NCBI GenBank assembly: GCA_945643635.1
Contig: CALZFC010000031.1
Span: forward strand, 2,159,001 to 2,223,000
DNA: 64,000 nucleotides
DNA from: Allodiplogaster sudhausi
Taxonomy: Eukaryota > Nematoda > Chromadorea > Rhabditida > Diplogasteridae
Direction: 5' to 3'
Shown: one piece after another, positions 51,501 through 62,617 of the stretch
Numbering within the stretch: position 1 is the first letter of the stretch
How the letters are laid out: the number at the start of each line of letters is the position of its first letter
Position numbers and translations under genes: made by a program
Notes under the pieces: model-generated
Database searches by the model: none
Seen by the model: the letters and a program-made list of their open reading frames with translations, nothing else
Told to the model about the DNA's origin: nothing

Positions 51501-53692
51501 GGGCATGGACGGTGTAGAATGGCCGTTTCTGGCAGTAAAAATGAGAGATAAAAACAATAGAAAAATGATTCAAAGAGTCCTGCATATATTCACTAGAAAC
51601 GGAACGGTTTGTGCATGGTATCTCAATATACACGCTATTTTCTAAATATCCAGCCCGCAGATTAAAGTCTAAAACAAAACATCGGGCATGGACGGTGTAG
51701 AATGGCCGTTTCTGGCAGTAAAAATGAGAGATAAAAACAATAGAAAAATGATTCAAAGAGTCCTGCATGTATTCACTAGAAAGGGAACGGTTTGTGCATG
51801 GTATCTCAATATACACGCTATTTTCTTGATATCCAGCCCGCAGATTGAGCTCTAAAACAAAAAAATCGGGCATGGACGGTGTGGAATGGCCGTTTTTGGC
51901 AGCAAAAACGAGAGATAAAAACAATAGAAAAATGATTCAAAGAGTCCTGCATATATTCACTAGAAACGGAACGGTTTGTGCATGGTATCTCAATATACAC
52001 GCTATTTTCTAAATATCCAGCCCGCAGATTAAAGTCTAAAACAAAACATCGGGCATGGACGGTGTAGAATGGCCGTTTCTGGCAGTAAAAATGAGAGATA
52101 AAAACAATAGAAAAATGATTCAAAGAGTCCTGCATATATTCACTAGAAAGGGAACGGTTTGTGCATGGTATCTCAATATACAAGCTATTTTCTAAATATC
52201 CAGCCCGCAGATTAAAGTCTAAAACAAAAAATCGGGCATGGACGGTGTAGAATGGCCGTTTCTGGCAGTAAAAATGAGAGATAAAAACAATAGAAAAATG
52301 ATTCAAAGAGTCCTGCATATATTCACTAGAAAGGGAACGGTTTGTGCATGGTATCTCAATATACACTCTATTTTCTAGATATCCAGCCCGCAGATTAAAC
52401 TCTAAAACAAAAAAAATCGGGCATGGACGGTGTGGAATGGCCGTTTTTGGCAGCAAAAATGAGAGATAAAAACAATAGAAAAATGATTCAAAGAGTCCTG
52501 CATATATTCATTAGAAAGGGAACCCTTTGTGCATGGTATCTCAATATACACGCTATTTTCTAGATATCCAGCCCGCAGATTAAACTCTAAAACAAAAAAA
52601 TCGGGCATGGACGGTGTAGAATGGCCGTTTTTGGCAGCAAAAATGAGAGATAAAAACAATAGAAAAATGATTCAAAGAGTCCTGCATATATTCATTAGAA
52701 AGGGAACCCTTTGTGCATGGTATCTCAATATACACGCTATTTTCTAGATATCCAGCCCGCAGATTAAACTCTAAAACAAAAAAATCGGGCATGGACGGTG
52801 TAGAATGGCCGTTTTTGGCAGCAAAAATGAGAGATAAAAACAATAGAAAAATGATTCATGGAGTCCTGCATATATTCACTAGAAAGGGAATGGGTTGTGC
52901 ATGGTATCTCAATATACAAGCTATTTTCTAAATATCCAGCCCGCAGATTAAAGTCTAAAACAAAAAATCGGGCATGGACGGTGTAGAATGGCCGTATCTG
53001 GCAGTAAAAATGAGAGATAAAAACAATAGAAAAATGATTCATGGAGTCCTGCATATATTCACTAGAAAGGGAACGAGTTGTGCATGGTATCTCTATATGC
53101 ACGCTATTTTCTAAATATCCAGCCCGCAGATTAAAGTCTAAAACAAAAAAATCGGACATGGACGGTGTAGAATGGCCGTTTCTGGCAGTAAAAATGAGAG
53201 ATAAAAACAATAGAAAAATGATTCATGGAGTCCTGCATATATTCACTAGAAAGGGAACGAGTTGTGCATGGTATCTCTATATGCACGCTATTTTCTAAAT
53301 ATCCAGCCCGCAGATTAAAGTCTAAAACAAAAAAATCGGACATGGACGGTGTAGAATGGCCGTTTCTGGCAGTAAAAATGAGAGATAAAAACAATAGAAA
53401 AATGATTCAAAGAGTCCTGCATATATTCACTAGAAAAGGAACGGTTTGTGCATGGTATCTCAATATACACGCTATTTTCTAGATATCCAGCCCGCAGATT
53501 AAACTCTAAAACAAAAAAATCGGGCATGGACGGTGTAGAATGGCCGTTTTGGCAGCAAAAATGGGAGATAAAAACAATAGAAAAATGATTCATGGAGTCC
53601 TGCATATATTCACTAGAAAGGGAACAGGGTTGTGCATGGTATCTCAATATACACGCTAATTTCTAAATATCCAGCCCGCAGATTAAGAGAGC
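27542..53692. repeat. Main satellite array, 183/184-bp monomers with higher-order repeats
   Basis: About 142 head-to-tail monomers. Landmarks in each monomer are GGCATGGACGGTGTAGAATG, GAGAGATAAAAACAATAG, GTCCTGCATATATTCAC, GTGCATGGTATCTC, GCTATTTTCT and ATCCAGCCCGCAGATTAAA. Length depends on the A-run before TCGGGC (six to eight A) and on GTTTTGG versus GTTTTTGG, giving 183 or 184 bp. Two variant classes alternate: TCTCTATATGCACGC and TCTCAATATACACGC. Higher-order periodicities are 1,100 bp (six monomers; 28852, 29952, 31052 and again 35824, 36924), 551 bp, and on the right 736, 1285, 1836 and 2571 bp, plus a 4,409-bp duplication. Minus-strand open frames of 87, 148, 209, 270 and 331 codons are by-products of the 183-bp period. 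Monomer size is nucleosomal, typical of (peri)centromeric satellites. Confidence 0.97.
47409..53610. repeat. 4,409-bp higher-order duplication inside the array (24 monomers)
   Basis: Diagnostic monomers recur exactly 4,409 bp apart: frames at 47409 and 51818, 48355 and 52764, 48722 and 53131, 48906 and 53315, with the same translations. The second copy runs into the right end of the array. Length equals 24 monomers, indicating recent unequal exchange or amplification. Confidence 0.85.
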
Positions 53693-54193
53693 CTCTCTGT
53701 AAGGATCAAGCAGCACTCCATGGGCGCCTGCAACGGGGGAAAGTGTCGGATTTTGGTAACCAAAATTTTATGAGGAGTACCCACTTGCATTGTAGAAGAA
53801 ATAATGGGGTCACATTTGTTATGAAAAAATTTTTCTTGCCAGTGGATGCAAAAGTAAGGAAAAAGTTTGAGTGCCCACAACTTCCTCAAAACTTAATATT
53901 TTTCAGTTTTCTTTTCTTCGGCTTATTTGTCATTGGAAGGCACACAAAAAAGGTCTGGGAAGTGTTTTCTGAAAATTTTATTTTTGAATCCCCTTTTAGG
54001 CGTTTTTCTATTTCAGAAATAGGTTTTTGGACATTTAACCTATTTTGCGGCCAGCGCTAGGGCAAGCGAATACATGATAAGAAAGAGGAGAAAAAAAACT
54101 ACATAGGATATGTTTTTATGAAGGAAATCGAAGGATATACATTTTATGAAATTTTGACTTAAACCTGGTTCACTCGCGTTTTTGCTCGGATGG
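53693..54193. other. Unique DNA right of the array
   Basis: The last monomer breaks off at GCAGATTAAG. A plus-strand frame continues from the satellite to a TAG near 54060 (residues such as NGVTFVMKKFFLPVDAKVRK). I recognise nothing in it, and it may be fortuitous. Confidence 0.3.
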
Positions 54194-54406
54194 ATGAAGC
54201 AGAATAATTATTTTCTATGTTTTATTTGTCGGACAATGCCGATGTCGCTATATTCGCCATCTACAGAGATACCAGATCTAGCCGACAAAGTAGAAATATC
54301 TCAGAAAACCTTGACCAGTGTCGTAGATAAGCGGGAGAGGCAACTGTTGGTACAGGAAAGAAGAAAACGATTCGGGTTAGAGGTAACGGGCCATTACCTC
54401 TACTAG
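54194..54406 (+). other. Possible small open frame or exon (70 codons), unassigned
   Basis: An ATG frame starts MKQNNYFLCFICRTM and continues into a charged helical segment (LADKVEISQKTLTSVVDKRE, then RQLLVQERRKRFGLE). A donor-like GAG/GTAACG follows that segment at about 54382, and the frame otherwise ends at TAG 54404-54406. No family is recognised. Amino-acid usage is protein-like but the length is short, so chance is possible. Confidence 0.2.
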
Positions 54407-55403
54407 AAGTCCAGTTCAAATCTGGCAAAGTCCAATCATGCACAACAGTCGTCGTCGTTCTTCGAAGATATTGACTAGACATTCCTAAGCTATCAATAAT
54501 CTAACGATAAAATTGACTTGCATTGGCTGACCAGAAAATCGACCAGTGCAGAGCCTCCTCAAACACCAGTCGTTCGGGCAGAGTAAAGTGATGAAAGGGA
54601 TTCATGCAGAGGGATCATGCAAGGGAATATCTGCCTGTCAACATGTAAAAAACAGAAATTTATTAGAACATCATTCCCATCCACATCCATCTCGTCCGAG
54701 ATCTTACTCGCATTTCCATATGCCATTCCAAATATTCAATTCGTAAATCAAAGTTCTCAACCAGAATTAAAACATTTTTAATCTTCCTGCATGACTTGCC
54801 CTTTTAACATTCCTGCATGACTGGCCGACATTAAATTTAGTTAATAATTATGCATACTTTTAATTTCACACAATCAACACCCCAAACATCCATAAAATAA
54901 AATAAATCAAAAGTCAATTTTTCCGTTCGTCATGAGAACAGTCATATAAAATGGCTGACTTCCAAGAGCAGAAGAATGAAGAAGTCGAGAAGTCGAGAAG
55001 AAAGGGGAAACTTAAGGGGATGCAAGCAAGCAAGTAAAAGCTACCCTGAAAAGAAGGACTATTCTGAAAAGAAGCAAAGAAGCCATACAAGCAGGAAAGA
55101 GACAGCAGACTTGCCCAAGGCCTGCTGCCCGGTGGAAAGGGCAGGGAAAGGAAAGGGAGACTCTTCTGGCGCGGACTCTGATGGCTGCGGCGACCCCTCG
55201 CTCGAAATGCCACCTTTAATGCGGAGATGCCGTCAATTGGCATAACTCCATAAGACTGCATGTTAGATCGATATGATTGGACTTTCGATGAAAGTGCTAC
55301 CAATGCGAGCAAGAACGAGAGAGATGGAGCGAGAGAAGAGAGAAAGAAAGTGTGTGTGAGAGAGAGGAAAGAGAAGAGAGAGAGGGGGGGAGAGAAAAAA
55401 GAA

Positions 55404-55435
<32 letters not shown>

Positions 55436-55469
55436 TGAGAGATATAGAGCGCGAGGTACGAAACGTTAC
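54407..55469. other. Gene-poor stretch with a GA tract (55370-55443)
   Basis: The GA-rich tract lies on the plus strand, which is the intron side (CT on the minus strand) of the last Sec15-like pseudo-exon donor. A frame on each strand around 54914-55312 is unassigned. A T-arm-like stem (CCAGTTCAAATCTGG, near 54410-54424) is not backed by a tRNA fold. Confidence 0.35.
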
Positions 55470-56488
55470 CTATCGGAGGGCCGAGATGGCCGCAACCTCA
55501 TCAGACAAGCTGCCAAAAAAGATAATTAAACATATATAAAATGAATAGAAAGATTAAATAGTTCTGGTTGGGTTTATATTGTAAAAGTTACATATATTTT
55601 TAGATAAATAATGTAGTTACGTCTGAAAGTTCCAGTTCTAAAGTGAAAAAGAGACATTCGCAATTGATGAAAATTTCGATAAAGAATAGTAGTGTCCGCG
55701 CGCAGTCAGAAATGTGGGTATAACCAAGCCCGGACACCACTCACTGTCACTAAATACGATAGCGGCGTTGGTGGAACTTTCGAAAAAGCCAACCGCCACC
55801 GCATCCCACAAGATACAACGAAAGAGAGGGAGTGAGCAATCAAAGATACCTTGAAGGTTGTCCGTGGCGGCCTCATTCCTCTCTCCTCGCTCGATGGAGC
55901 TGAGAACGGGAGAACGGGCCGGGCGAGAAGGCAGCTCGCAATCAGAAGAGCTGCCAAAATTAAATCAATAATGTTAGCAGGTGATATTGTGACAGTTCAC
56001 AAATCAGTTTTATTTTTAGATTAATACTGTAGCTTCGCCCGAAACTTCTAGTTAAATAAGTGAAAAAGAGACACTCGAAAATTATAAAAAGTTCGGTAAA
56101 TAATAGACAAGTATTGCTCCTTGAAAGGGTAAAACAAGAAAAGATATGAGAGAGCCATCTAGTTCGTCTTTCTGACCTGTCTCACGTCGAGTAGTTATTG
56201 ATGACGATTCTTCTCTCGGTCGGCCACTCCGGCGGTGGCGCTCTGTCGTCCTCGTCGTGACATTCGACCTGCAGAAAAATGAATAATTGAATCATTCATC
56301 TAAATCAAGGCAAATAGAAATATTCAAGTGTTCACCCGCAATCACTCAAATGGAGGATTTTAACATCAATGTTTGCCTTAAATTGAATTTATTCTTGAAT
56401 ATGTCAAGTAAAACATTCTTTAAAAGATGAAACAGTAAATGGTTAATCGCTCCACCCCATTCAGCGAAGATGGCATTTAAATTTGAAG

Positions 56489-56526
<38 letters not shown>

Positions 56527-56830
56527 ATGGAGAGCATGAGGAGAAGAAAGGGGAAGACAAAGAATGGGAAAGAAAATGAGATAAGGTGTGTGTGTGTGAG
56601 AGAGAGGCAGAGAGAGATGGGCAGAGAGAGGGAGAGGGGAGGGGGAATAAACAAACCTAGACTGTTATCCGTGGCGGCCTGCTTCCTCTCACTTCACTCG
56701 GTGGAGACGTGAACGTGCAGGTGAGGCGCGATGGCAGCAGAACTGCAAAAGAATGAGAATTAGAGCTAAATTAAATAAATAGCGTTATTGTGAAAATTAG
56801 GAAATCTATGTTTATTTTTTGAGAAATAAT
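55470..56830 (-). repeat. Tandemly duplicated 3' exon units of the Sec15 pseudogene
   Basis: Three related units each have an acceptor (GGCAG or TTGCAG), an exon and a CT-rich intron in the sense direction. The exons are 56743-56657, 55950-55850 and 55509-55470. The first two share, in one frame, the end pattern S-(T/I)-E-x-ER-AATDN. Intron segments also match: the TTTTTAGATAAATAATGTAG stretch near 55600 resembles stretches near 56010 and 56815, and AAAAAGAGACATTCG near 55650 recurs near 56070. Unit length is roughly 440 bp between the two left copies. Confidence 0.65.
56490..56526. repeat. (GA)n microsatellite
   Basis: Pure GA run on the plus strand beside a pseudo-exon donor on the minus strand, followed by a (GT)n run near 56586-56598. 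Confidence 0.95.
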
Positions 56831-56879
56831 GTAGGTTTGCTTACTTATAAGGAAAAAAAACCATAATATAAATTGTAAA

Positions 56880-57337
56880 AAATAATATTTACCAAATAAT
56901 AGAGACAGACAGAAAAGAAAACGGACAGAAGGAACAGAAGGAAGGTGGAAGAGGGGAAATAGAGAATAAAGAATGGGGAAGAGAATAAGAGGGAGAGGTA
57001 GGCAGAAGGAGATAGAGAGGAGAGAGATGAAGAGAGCGAGAAAGAGAATAGAGAATTGTACAAAGACTGGGAAAGGAATGTAAGAGAGTGAGAGAGTTAG
57101 AGAGAGATGGAGAGAGAGAGAGAGAGAGAGACAGATAGACAGACAGAAAAGAAAACGGACAGAAGGAGCAGAAGGAAGGTGGAAGAGGGGAAATAGAGAA
57201 TTGTATAAAGAATGGGGAAGAGAATAAGAGGGAGAGGTAGGGAGAAGGAGATATGGAGGAGAGAGATGAAAAGAGTGAGAAAGAGAATAGAGAATTGTAC
57301 AAAGACTGAGGAAAGGAATGTAAGAGAGTGAGGGAGT

Positions 57338-57368
<31 letters not shown>

Positions 57369-57489
57369 GGACAGAAAAGAAAAGAAAACGGACAGAAGGA
57401 GCAGAAGGAAGGTGGAAGAGGGGAAATAGAGAATTGTGAAAGACTGGGGAAGAGAATAAAGAAGAGAGAAGGGGGAGGGAAAGAGAGAG

Positions 57490-57526
<37 letters not shown>

Positions 57527-57686
57527 CAGACAGACAGAGAGAAAAGAAAACGGACAGAAGGAGCAGAAGGAACGTAGAAGGGGGGACATAGAGAATTGTA
57601 CACAGAATGGGGAAGAGAATAAGAGGGAGAGGTAGGGAGAAGGAGATAGAGAGGAGAGAGATGAAAAGAGCGAGAAAGAGGGCGAT

Positions 57687-57727
<41 letters not shown>

Positions 57728-58088
57728 AAGAGAGAGAGAGAGACAGAAAGAAAGATAAAACGGAGGGAAGGAGCAGAAGGAACGTGGAAGAGGGGAAATA
57801 GAGATTTGTACACAGAATGGGGAAGAGAATAAGAGGGAGAGGTAGGGAGAAGGAGATAGATAGGAGAGAGATGAAAAGAGCGAGAAAGAGAATAGAGAGT
57901 ACAAAGACTGGGAAAAGGAATGTAAGAGAGTGAGCGGTTAGAGAGAGTGAGAGAGGAGAGAGAGACAGACAGAAAAGAAAAGAAAACGGACAGAAGGAGC
58001 AGAAGGAAGGTGGAAGAGGGGAAATAGAGAATTGTGCAAAGACTGGGGAAGAGAATAAAGGAGAGAGAAGGGGGAGGGAAAGAGAGAG

Positions 58089-58127
<39 letters not shown>

Positions 58128-58345
58128 CAGAGAGGGAGACAGGCAGACAGACAGAAAAGAAAACGGACAGAAGGAGCAGAAGGAAGGTGGAAGAGGGGAA
58201 ATAGAGAATTGTATAAAGAATGGGGAACAGAATAAGAGGGAGAGGTAGGGAGAAGGAGATAGATAGGAGAGAGATGAAGAGAGCGAGAAGAAGAATAGAG
58301 AATTGTACAAAGACTGGGGAAAGGAATGTAAGAGAGTGAGGGAGT

Positions 58346-58384
<39 letters not shown>

Positions 58385-58693
58385 GGACAGAAAAGAAAAG
58401 AAAACGGACAGAAGGAGCAGAAGGAAGGTGGAAGAGGGGAAATAGAGAATTGTGAAAGACTGGGGAAGAGAATAAAGAAGAGAGAAGGGGGAGGGAAAGA
58501 GAGAGAGGCAGAGAGAGAGAGAGAGAGAGGGAGACAGACAGACAGACAGAAAGAAAACGGACAGAAGGAGCAGAAGGAACGTAGAAGGGGGGACATAGAG
58601 AATTGTACACAGAATGGGGAAGAGAATAAGAGGGAGAGGTAGGGAGAAGGAGATAGAGAGGAGAGAGATGAAAAGAGCGAGAAAGAGGGCGAT

Positions 58694-58732
<39 letters not shown>

Positions 58733-59094
58733 AAGAGAGAGAGAGAGAGACAGAAAGAAAGATAAAACGGAGGGAAGGAGCAGAAGGAACGTGGAAGAGG
58801 GGAAATAGAGATTTGTACACAGAATGGGGAAGAGAATAAGAGGGAGAGGTAGGGAGAAGGAGATAGATAGGAGAGAGATGAAAAGAGCGAGAAAGAGAAT
58901 AGAGAGTACAAAGACTGGGAAAAGGAATGTAAGAGAGTGAGCGGTTAGAGAGAGTGAGAGAGGAGAGAGAGACAGACAGAAAAGAAAAGAAAACGGACAG
59001 AAGGAGCAGAAGGAAGGTGGAAGAGGGGAAATAGAGAATTGTGCAAAGACTGGGAAGAGAATAAAGGAGAGAGAAGGGGGAGGGAAAGAGAGAG

Positions 59095-59137
<43 letters not shown>

Positions 59138-59753
59138 CAGAGAGGGAGACAGGCAGACAGACAGAAAAGAAAACGGACAGAAGGAGCAGAAGGAAGGTGG
59201 AAGAGGGGAAATAGAGAATTGTATAAAGAATGGGGAAGAGAATAAGAGGGAGAGGTAGGGAGAAGGAGATAGATAGGAGAGAGATGAAGAGAGCGAGAAG
59301 AAGAATAGAGAATTGTACAAAGACTGGAGAAGGGAATAAAGGAGAGAGAGGGGGAGGGAAAGAGAGAGAGAGGCCGAGAGAGAGAGAGACAGACAGAGAA
59401 GGGGGAGAATGATAATAGTACAGAAAGGGGAAGAGAATGAGGTAGGGGCAGAGAGAAGGAGAGAGATAGAGAGAGAGAGTGAGTGAGTGAGAGAGGGAAA
59501 TATAGTATTGGACAAAAAATGGGAAAGATAACGAGATAGTGTGTGTGAGTGTCTGTGTGAGAAAGAAAGAGAGATCTTGCATTAAACAAATTAGAGACTT
59601 TTTCCTTTAAAAAAATGGGGGGGGGGGGAATAAGGAGAAAGAGTGAGAGAGAGGGAAATAGAGAACTGGACAAAGAATAGGAAAGATAATGAGAAAGAGT
59701 GTGTGTGTGTGTGTGGGAGAGAGAGGCAGAGAGAGATGGGGCAGAGAGATATG

Positions 59754-59790
<37 letters not shown>

Positions 59791-59945
59791 AGAAAGAGGC
59801 AACGGAGAGAAATGGGAAGGAACGGAGAAGAGGAAAGATAGAATTGTATAAAGAAAGGGGAAAAGAATAAGAGAGAGAGAGAGGGAGAGAGAAGAAGATA
59901 GAGAGGAGAGAGAGAGAAAGGGGAGAGAGAAAGAGAGAGAAAATA
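56880..59945. repeat. 3-kb polypurine array with ~1,007-bp higher-order unit
   Basis: The plus strand is almost pure purine. Short modules such as AAAACGGACAGAAGGAGCAG and AGGTGGAAGAGGGGAAATAG recur every 170-230 bp, separated by (GA)n runs. A larger unit of about 1,007 bp is present twice (about 57305-58311 and 58312-59320; for example the module at 57607 recurs at 58614). Right of 59400 the array becomes simpler, with GT runs at 59540-59560 and 59698-59715 and a poly-G run near 59618. It fills the intron between Sec15-like exons 60105-59969 and 56743-56657, so the sense transcript would be polypyrimidine. The 897-codon minus-strand Ser/Leu/Pro frame is an artefact. Confidence 0.95.
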
Positions 59946-60429
59946 AACCTCTCAAAAATTCATCGAACCTGTATGGCCACGCATCTCGCGAGCACCTTTG
60001 GCAGATTGGTGAAGGAGAGGAAAGTGGAGGAGAGGCAGTTGATGAGGTAAGAGATGTAGTCTGAGGCGTGGCCAGAAGAGGCGGACTGCTCCCAGTCTTA
60101 TTGAGCTAAACATTAATTACATAAAAAATATATTTAAAAACGGATATCATTAATTCATGAAAGATTTTTTTTTATTCAAACAAGTGTTTCCATCTTTTTT
60201 TATTCAAGTGTCCAGGCAAATGCGATACCAGTAAAAATAAACTGTAATACTCATAAAAAAGAGAGCTACTAGTCCCATTAAGCTAAAAGTTCTCACTGAT
60301 TCTGAAAAACTGTGAAAAAAAAGAGAAAGAAAACCTAGATTGATGAAGGCCTCCACCATCTTCTGGAGCAGATCTTCAATCTTCTGCTCTGCTTCCGACC
60401 TAAGTCTGAGCTATCAGGATTACTGTATT

Positions 60430-60476
60430 TTCTTCTTCCAATAATAATAATGATTATTATTATTATTATTATTCTA
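60430..60476. repeat. (ATT)n/(AAT)n microsatellite
   Basis: AATAATAATAAT followed by ATTATTATT units, forming a short palindromic trinucleotide repeat inside a Sec15 intron. Confidence 0.9.
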
Positions 60477-61969
60477 TCTATTATTCTATCGTATCAAGGG
60501 AAGCGCTGCTATGGAACAGTAATATATCTTTTTTTGGGATTTTAATTAAAAGGAAAATCAATCAATAAAAAAATCACCTCGCGTCCCTGAAGACTTTCTC
60601 AGAGAGTCCAACGAGATGACCGGAAGACATGGGCGGAGCTTCGCCACCGTATGAGATGCGAGTGATGAAGGGGCCAACAGACTCGCACGACTTCTCGAGG
60701 TAGACAACGTTTATCGTCATTTCGACGAGCAGGAATGGAAAGTCAATCAATACTTTGGTCGCCAATCAGACGACCAGTCAATACTTTTGTCACAAAAAAA
60801 ATCTGCCAGTAAATTCCGAAGAAATATAAATTTTATTTATTGTTATTTTGCTCCTTATATTCAATATTACTAGCAATGTAGGCCAGTTGGCAGACGAATG
60901 AATCAAGGAATTCACCGGAAGGGCTATTACTATTATTATTTTAAACTTCAAACTCTAAACCTGAACAAGAGTTCGCTTAGTGTCCTGGATGTACTGCTTG
61001 AGATGCTCAGACCATCGGAGCAGCAACAAGTTGGCGAATCTGGTGAGCTTTTATATTTAAAAACCCGAACCAAAATGTGTTATATTACCAATAAATAAAG
61101 TAAGTATTTTTAATCCAACTAGTCAAATAAAAACATATTATCAAATTAAATAATTTATTTATTTAGCACAAGAATAAAAGGCCCACTGTCGCATGTCATC
61201 TTCGATTTCGTGTTACGGCATCTGGAGATGCTACATGAACTTGAGGCAGTTCACGAGGTACGACGTCACTTGTGTGTAGACGGCAATGACGAAACGAGAG
61301 AAGGCGAAGCGGCGAGGGAAGGGCTCCTTAGAACATATCAATCGATTTCTCAATTCATATTTTTATTTCTATCTATATTTCCTAAATCATATCCGTGCAT
61401 CACCTTACGTATATTTCCCAGAGTTCATATTTCTATTACAATAGTCTTTTACTTTGACAGTTACTGTTTATCCGTCCTCTTGTCCGTGAAGTTGGTGTGG
61501 GCACAAGAACAAAGGCCTTCTTCTCCTACCTGCTCGTTTGTAGACGCTGAACTGCTTGACGACGCCGTGGAACTCCTCTTCCGTGTCCACGGTGATCGGC
61601 GTGGTAGTTGTCGCACTCGAGATCTCGCTCGAACTGCTTCGCGTACTCGCCCAGCAGCATCTCCGTGTAGGCCGAGCTAAAATATGGATAATATTAGATA
61701 TTTATTTTATTTGTCAAGATTGCAAACAAAGAAAGCAATACACACGTACTACATTAATACCTTTCAGTGTTGCCGCATTATTCATAATGCGTAAAGGAAA
61801 ATTTCTGTAAGTCATTTCATTACTCAATTTGCAAGCAACTGTCCCAAATAGCTAATCTTTCAGCGTAATCACATTGTTCTTAATGTAGCTAAAAATATAA
61901 AAATAAATACATAAATACATAAAGAGTTGGAACTTCCATATCTATCCACATACTTGATTCAAACCATTG

Positions 61970-62617
61970 TCAGTATGTTAAACAACAAACTGAAGAAGCG
62001 CGAACGGAGAGGAGCAAACAGCAACGTGAAGAGTACCATCACGAGAAGGCGTATTCCTAAGCAGAAAATAGTTTAGCCTTTAAGCTCTTCAACATTAAAT
62101 CAACATTAAAATCCACTTGACCAAAATATTTTGGAATAATTCCCTACTTATGGCCATAGAGGATGGGCTACCTTGCCCCTTGCCCTTCCAACTCCCTCCA
62201 ATCCACCCACTCCTTCCACACACAAAACACAGCGCCGGATGCGAGAGAATGTGGGGCGAAAGCCCCTAAAAGCCCTTGCCTATACCAGGTATTGGCCTGC
62301 CTTATCCCAATGGGCGCCGTGTCCTTGGAGCTAGGCTCAACAATTCTCGGGCGGACAAAGGCCACCACCCCTATGCATTCCGAATTATCCATGAAGGACT
62401 GAATTTCGCAGCGCGGTGGTGCATGAGGGGACCAAGGGGAGCAGGTCGGGCAAGAAACAAAGTGAGTCCATCTGGCTAGCTCATGGACCATGAGCAGGGA
62501 AAATGGGTAAATATTTTAAACATAGTATAAAAAAAGAAATAACGCATCTGCTCCTAGACGGCGAGTCGCTGTTGAAGAGACGCTGTATCGTTGAGCGGCG
62601 CAACTCGAGGAATCGAC
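61970..62617 (-). other. Possible further 5' exons of the Sec15 remnant
   Basis: Two exon-like pieces follow good minus-strand acceptors: from 62617 downward (after TTATTGTCAG; one frame reads RFLELRRSTIQRLFN) and from 62056 downward (after TTTTCTGCTTAG; one frame is hydrophobic, LLVMVLFTLLFAPLRS). Their order fits the Sec15 gene, but the sequence match is too weak to assign. Between them (62160-62500) lies a GC-rich block containing the palindrome GCTCATGG-A-CCATGAGC (62479-62495), possibly an inserted element. Confidence 0.25.

Larger units (their letters stand above)
55470..61676 (-). pseudogene. Unprocessed pseudogene of exocyst subunit Sec15 (EXOC6)
   Basis: Minus-strand exons in Sec15 order are 61676-61530 (GEYAKQFERDLECDNY, then ITVDTEEEFHGVVKQF in another frame), 61326-61187 (EPFPRRFAFSRF, YTQVTSYLVNCLKFM, TAG, HLQMP, TAA, HEIEDDMRQ), 61039-60961 (FANLLLLRWSEHLKQYIQDT), about 60726-60578 (MTINVVYLEKSCESVGPFIT, ending KVFRDAR), 60399-60335 (SEAEQKIEDLLQKMVEAFIN), 60105-59969 (AQ, TAA, DW, then ASDYISYLINCLSSTF and TNLPKV), 56743-56657 and 56268-56182 (ending at TGA). 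They align with the Sec15 segment from the EEDNY region past LEKSC, FKDAR and YDW to FTHLPGKV and the NLDV-EC region. Sec15 is the exocyst subunit that binds Rab GTPases and tethers secretory vesicles. Splice phases agree at most junctions. Three nonsense codons and at least one frameshift, with introns kept, mark a duplicated dead copy. The conserved C-terminus is absent. Confidence 0.72.

Noticed and set aside
27542..53692. CRISPR-like array
   Set aside because: The repeats are contiguous 183/184-bp units with no spacers, and the region is eukaryotic.
27542..53692. CENP-B box in the satellite monomer
   Set aside because: The closest region (TTCACTAGAAAGGGAACGGG) does not match the spacing of the box.
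54400..54430. tRNA gene suggested by a T-arm-like CCAG-TTCAAAT-CTGG
   Set aside because: No convincing A box, acceptor stem or anticodon arm can be built around it.
56182..56268. ABC-transporter (ABCC) linker similarity of the exon reading APPPEWPTERRIVINNYST
   Set aside because: The match is short and stops at once. Position and order after the NL-V-EC pattern fit the Sec15 remnant better.
56889..59582. An 897-codon minus-strand open frame rich in Ser, Leu and Pro, with several overlapping relatives
   Set aside because: It is the translation of a polypyrimidine tandem array. No signal, domain or start context is present, and similar frames occur in other phases.
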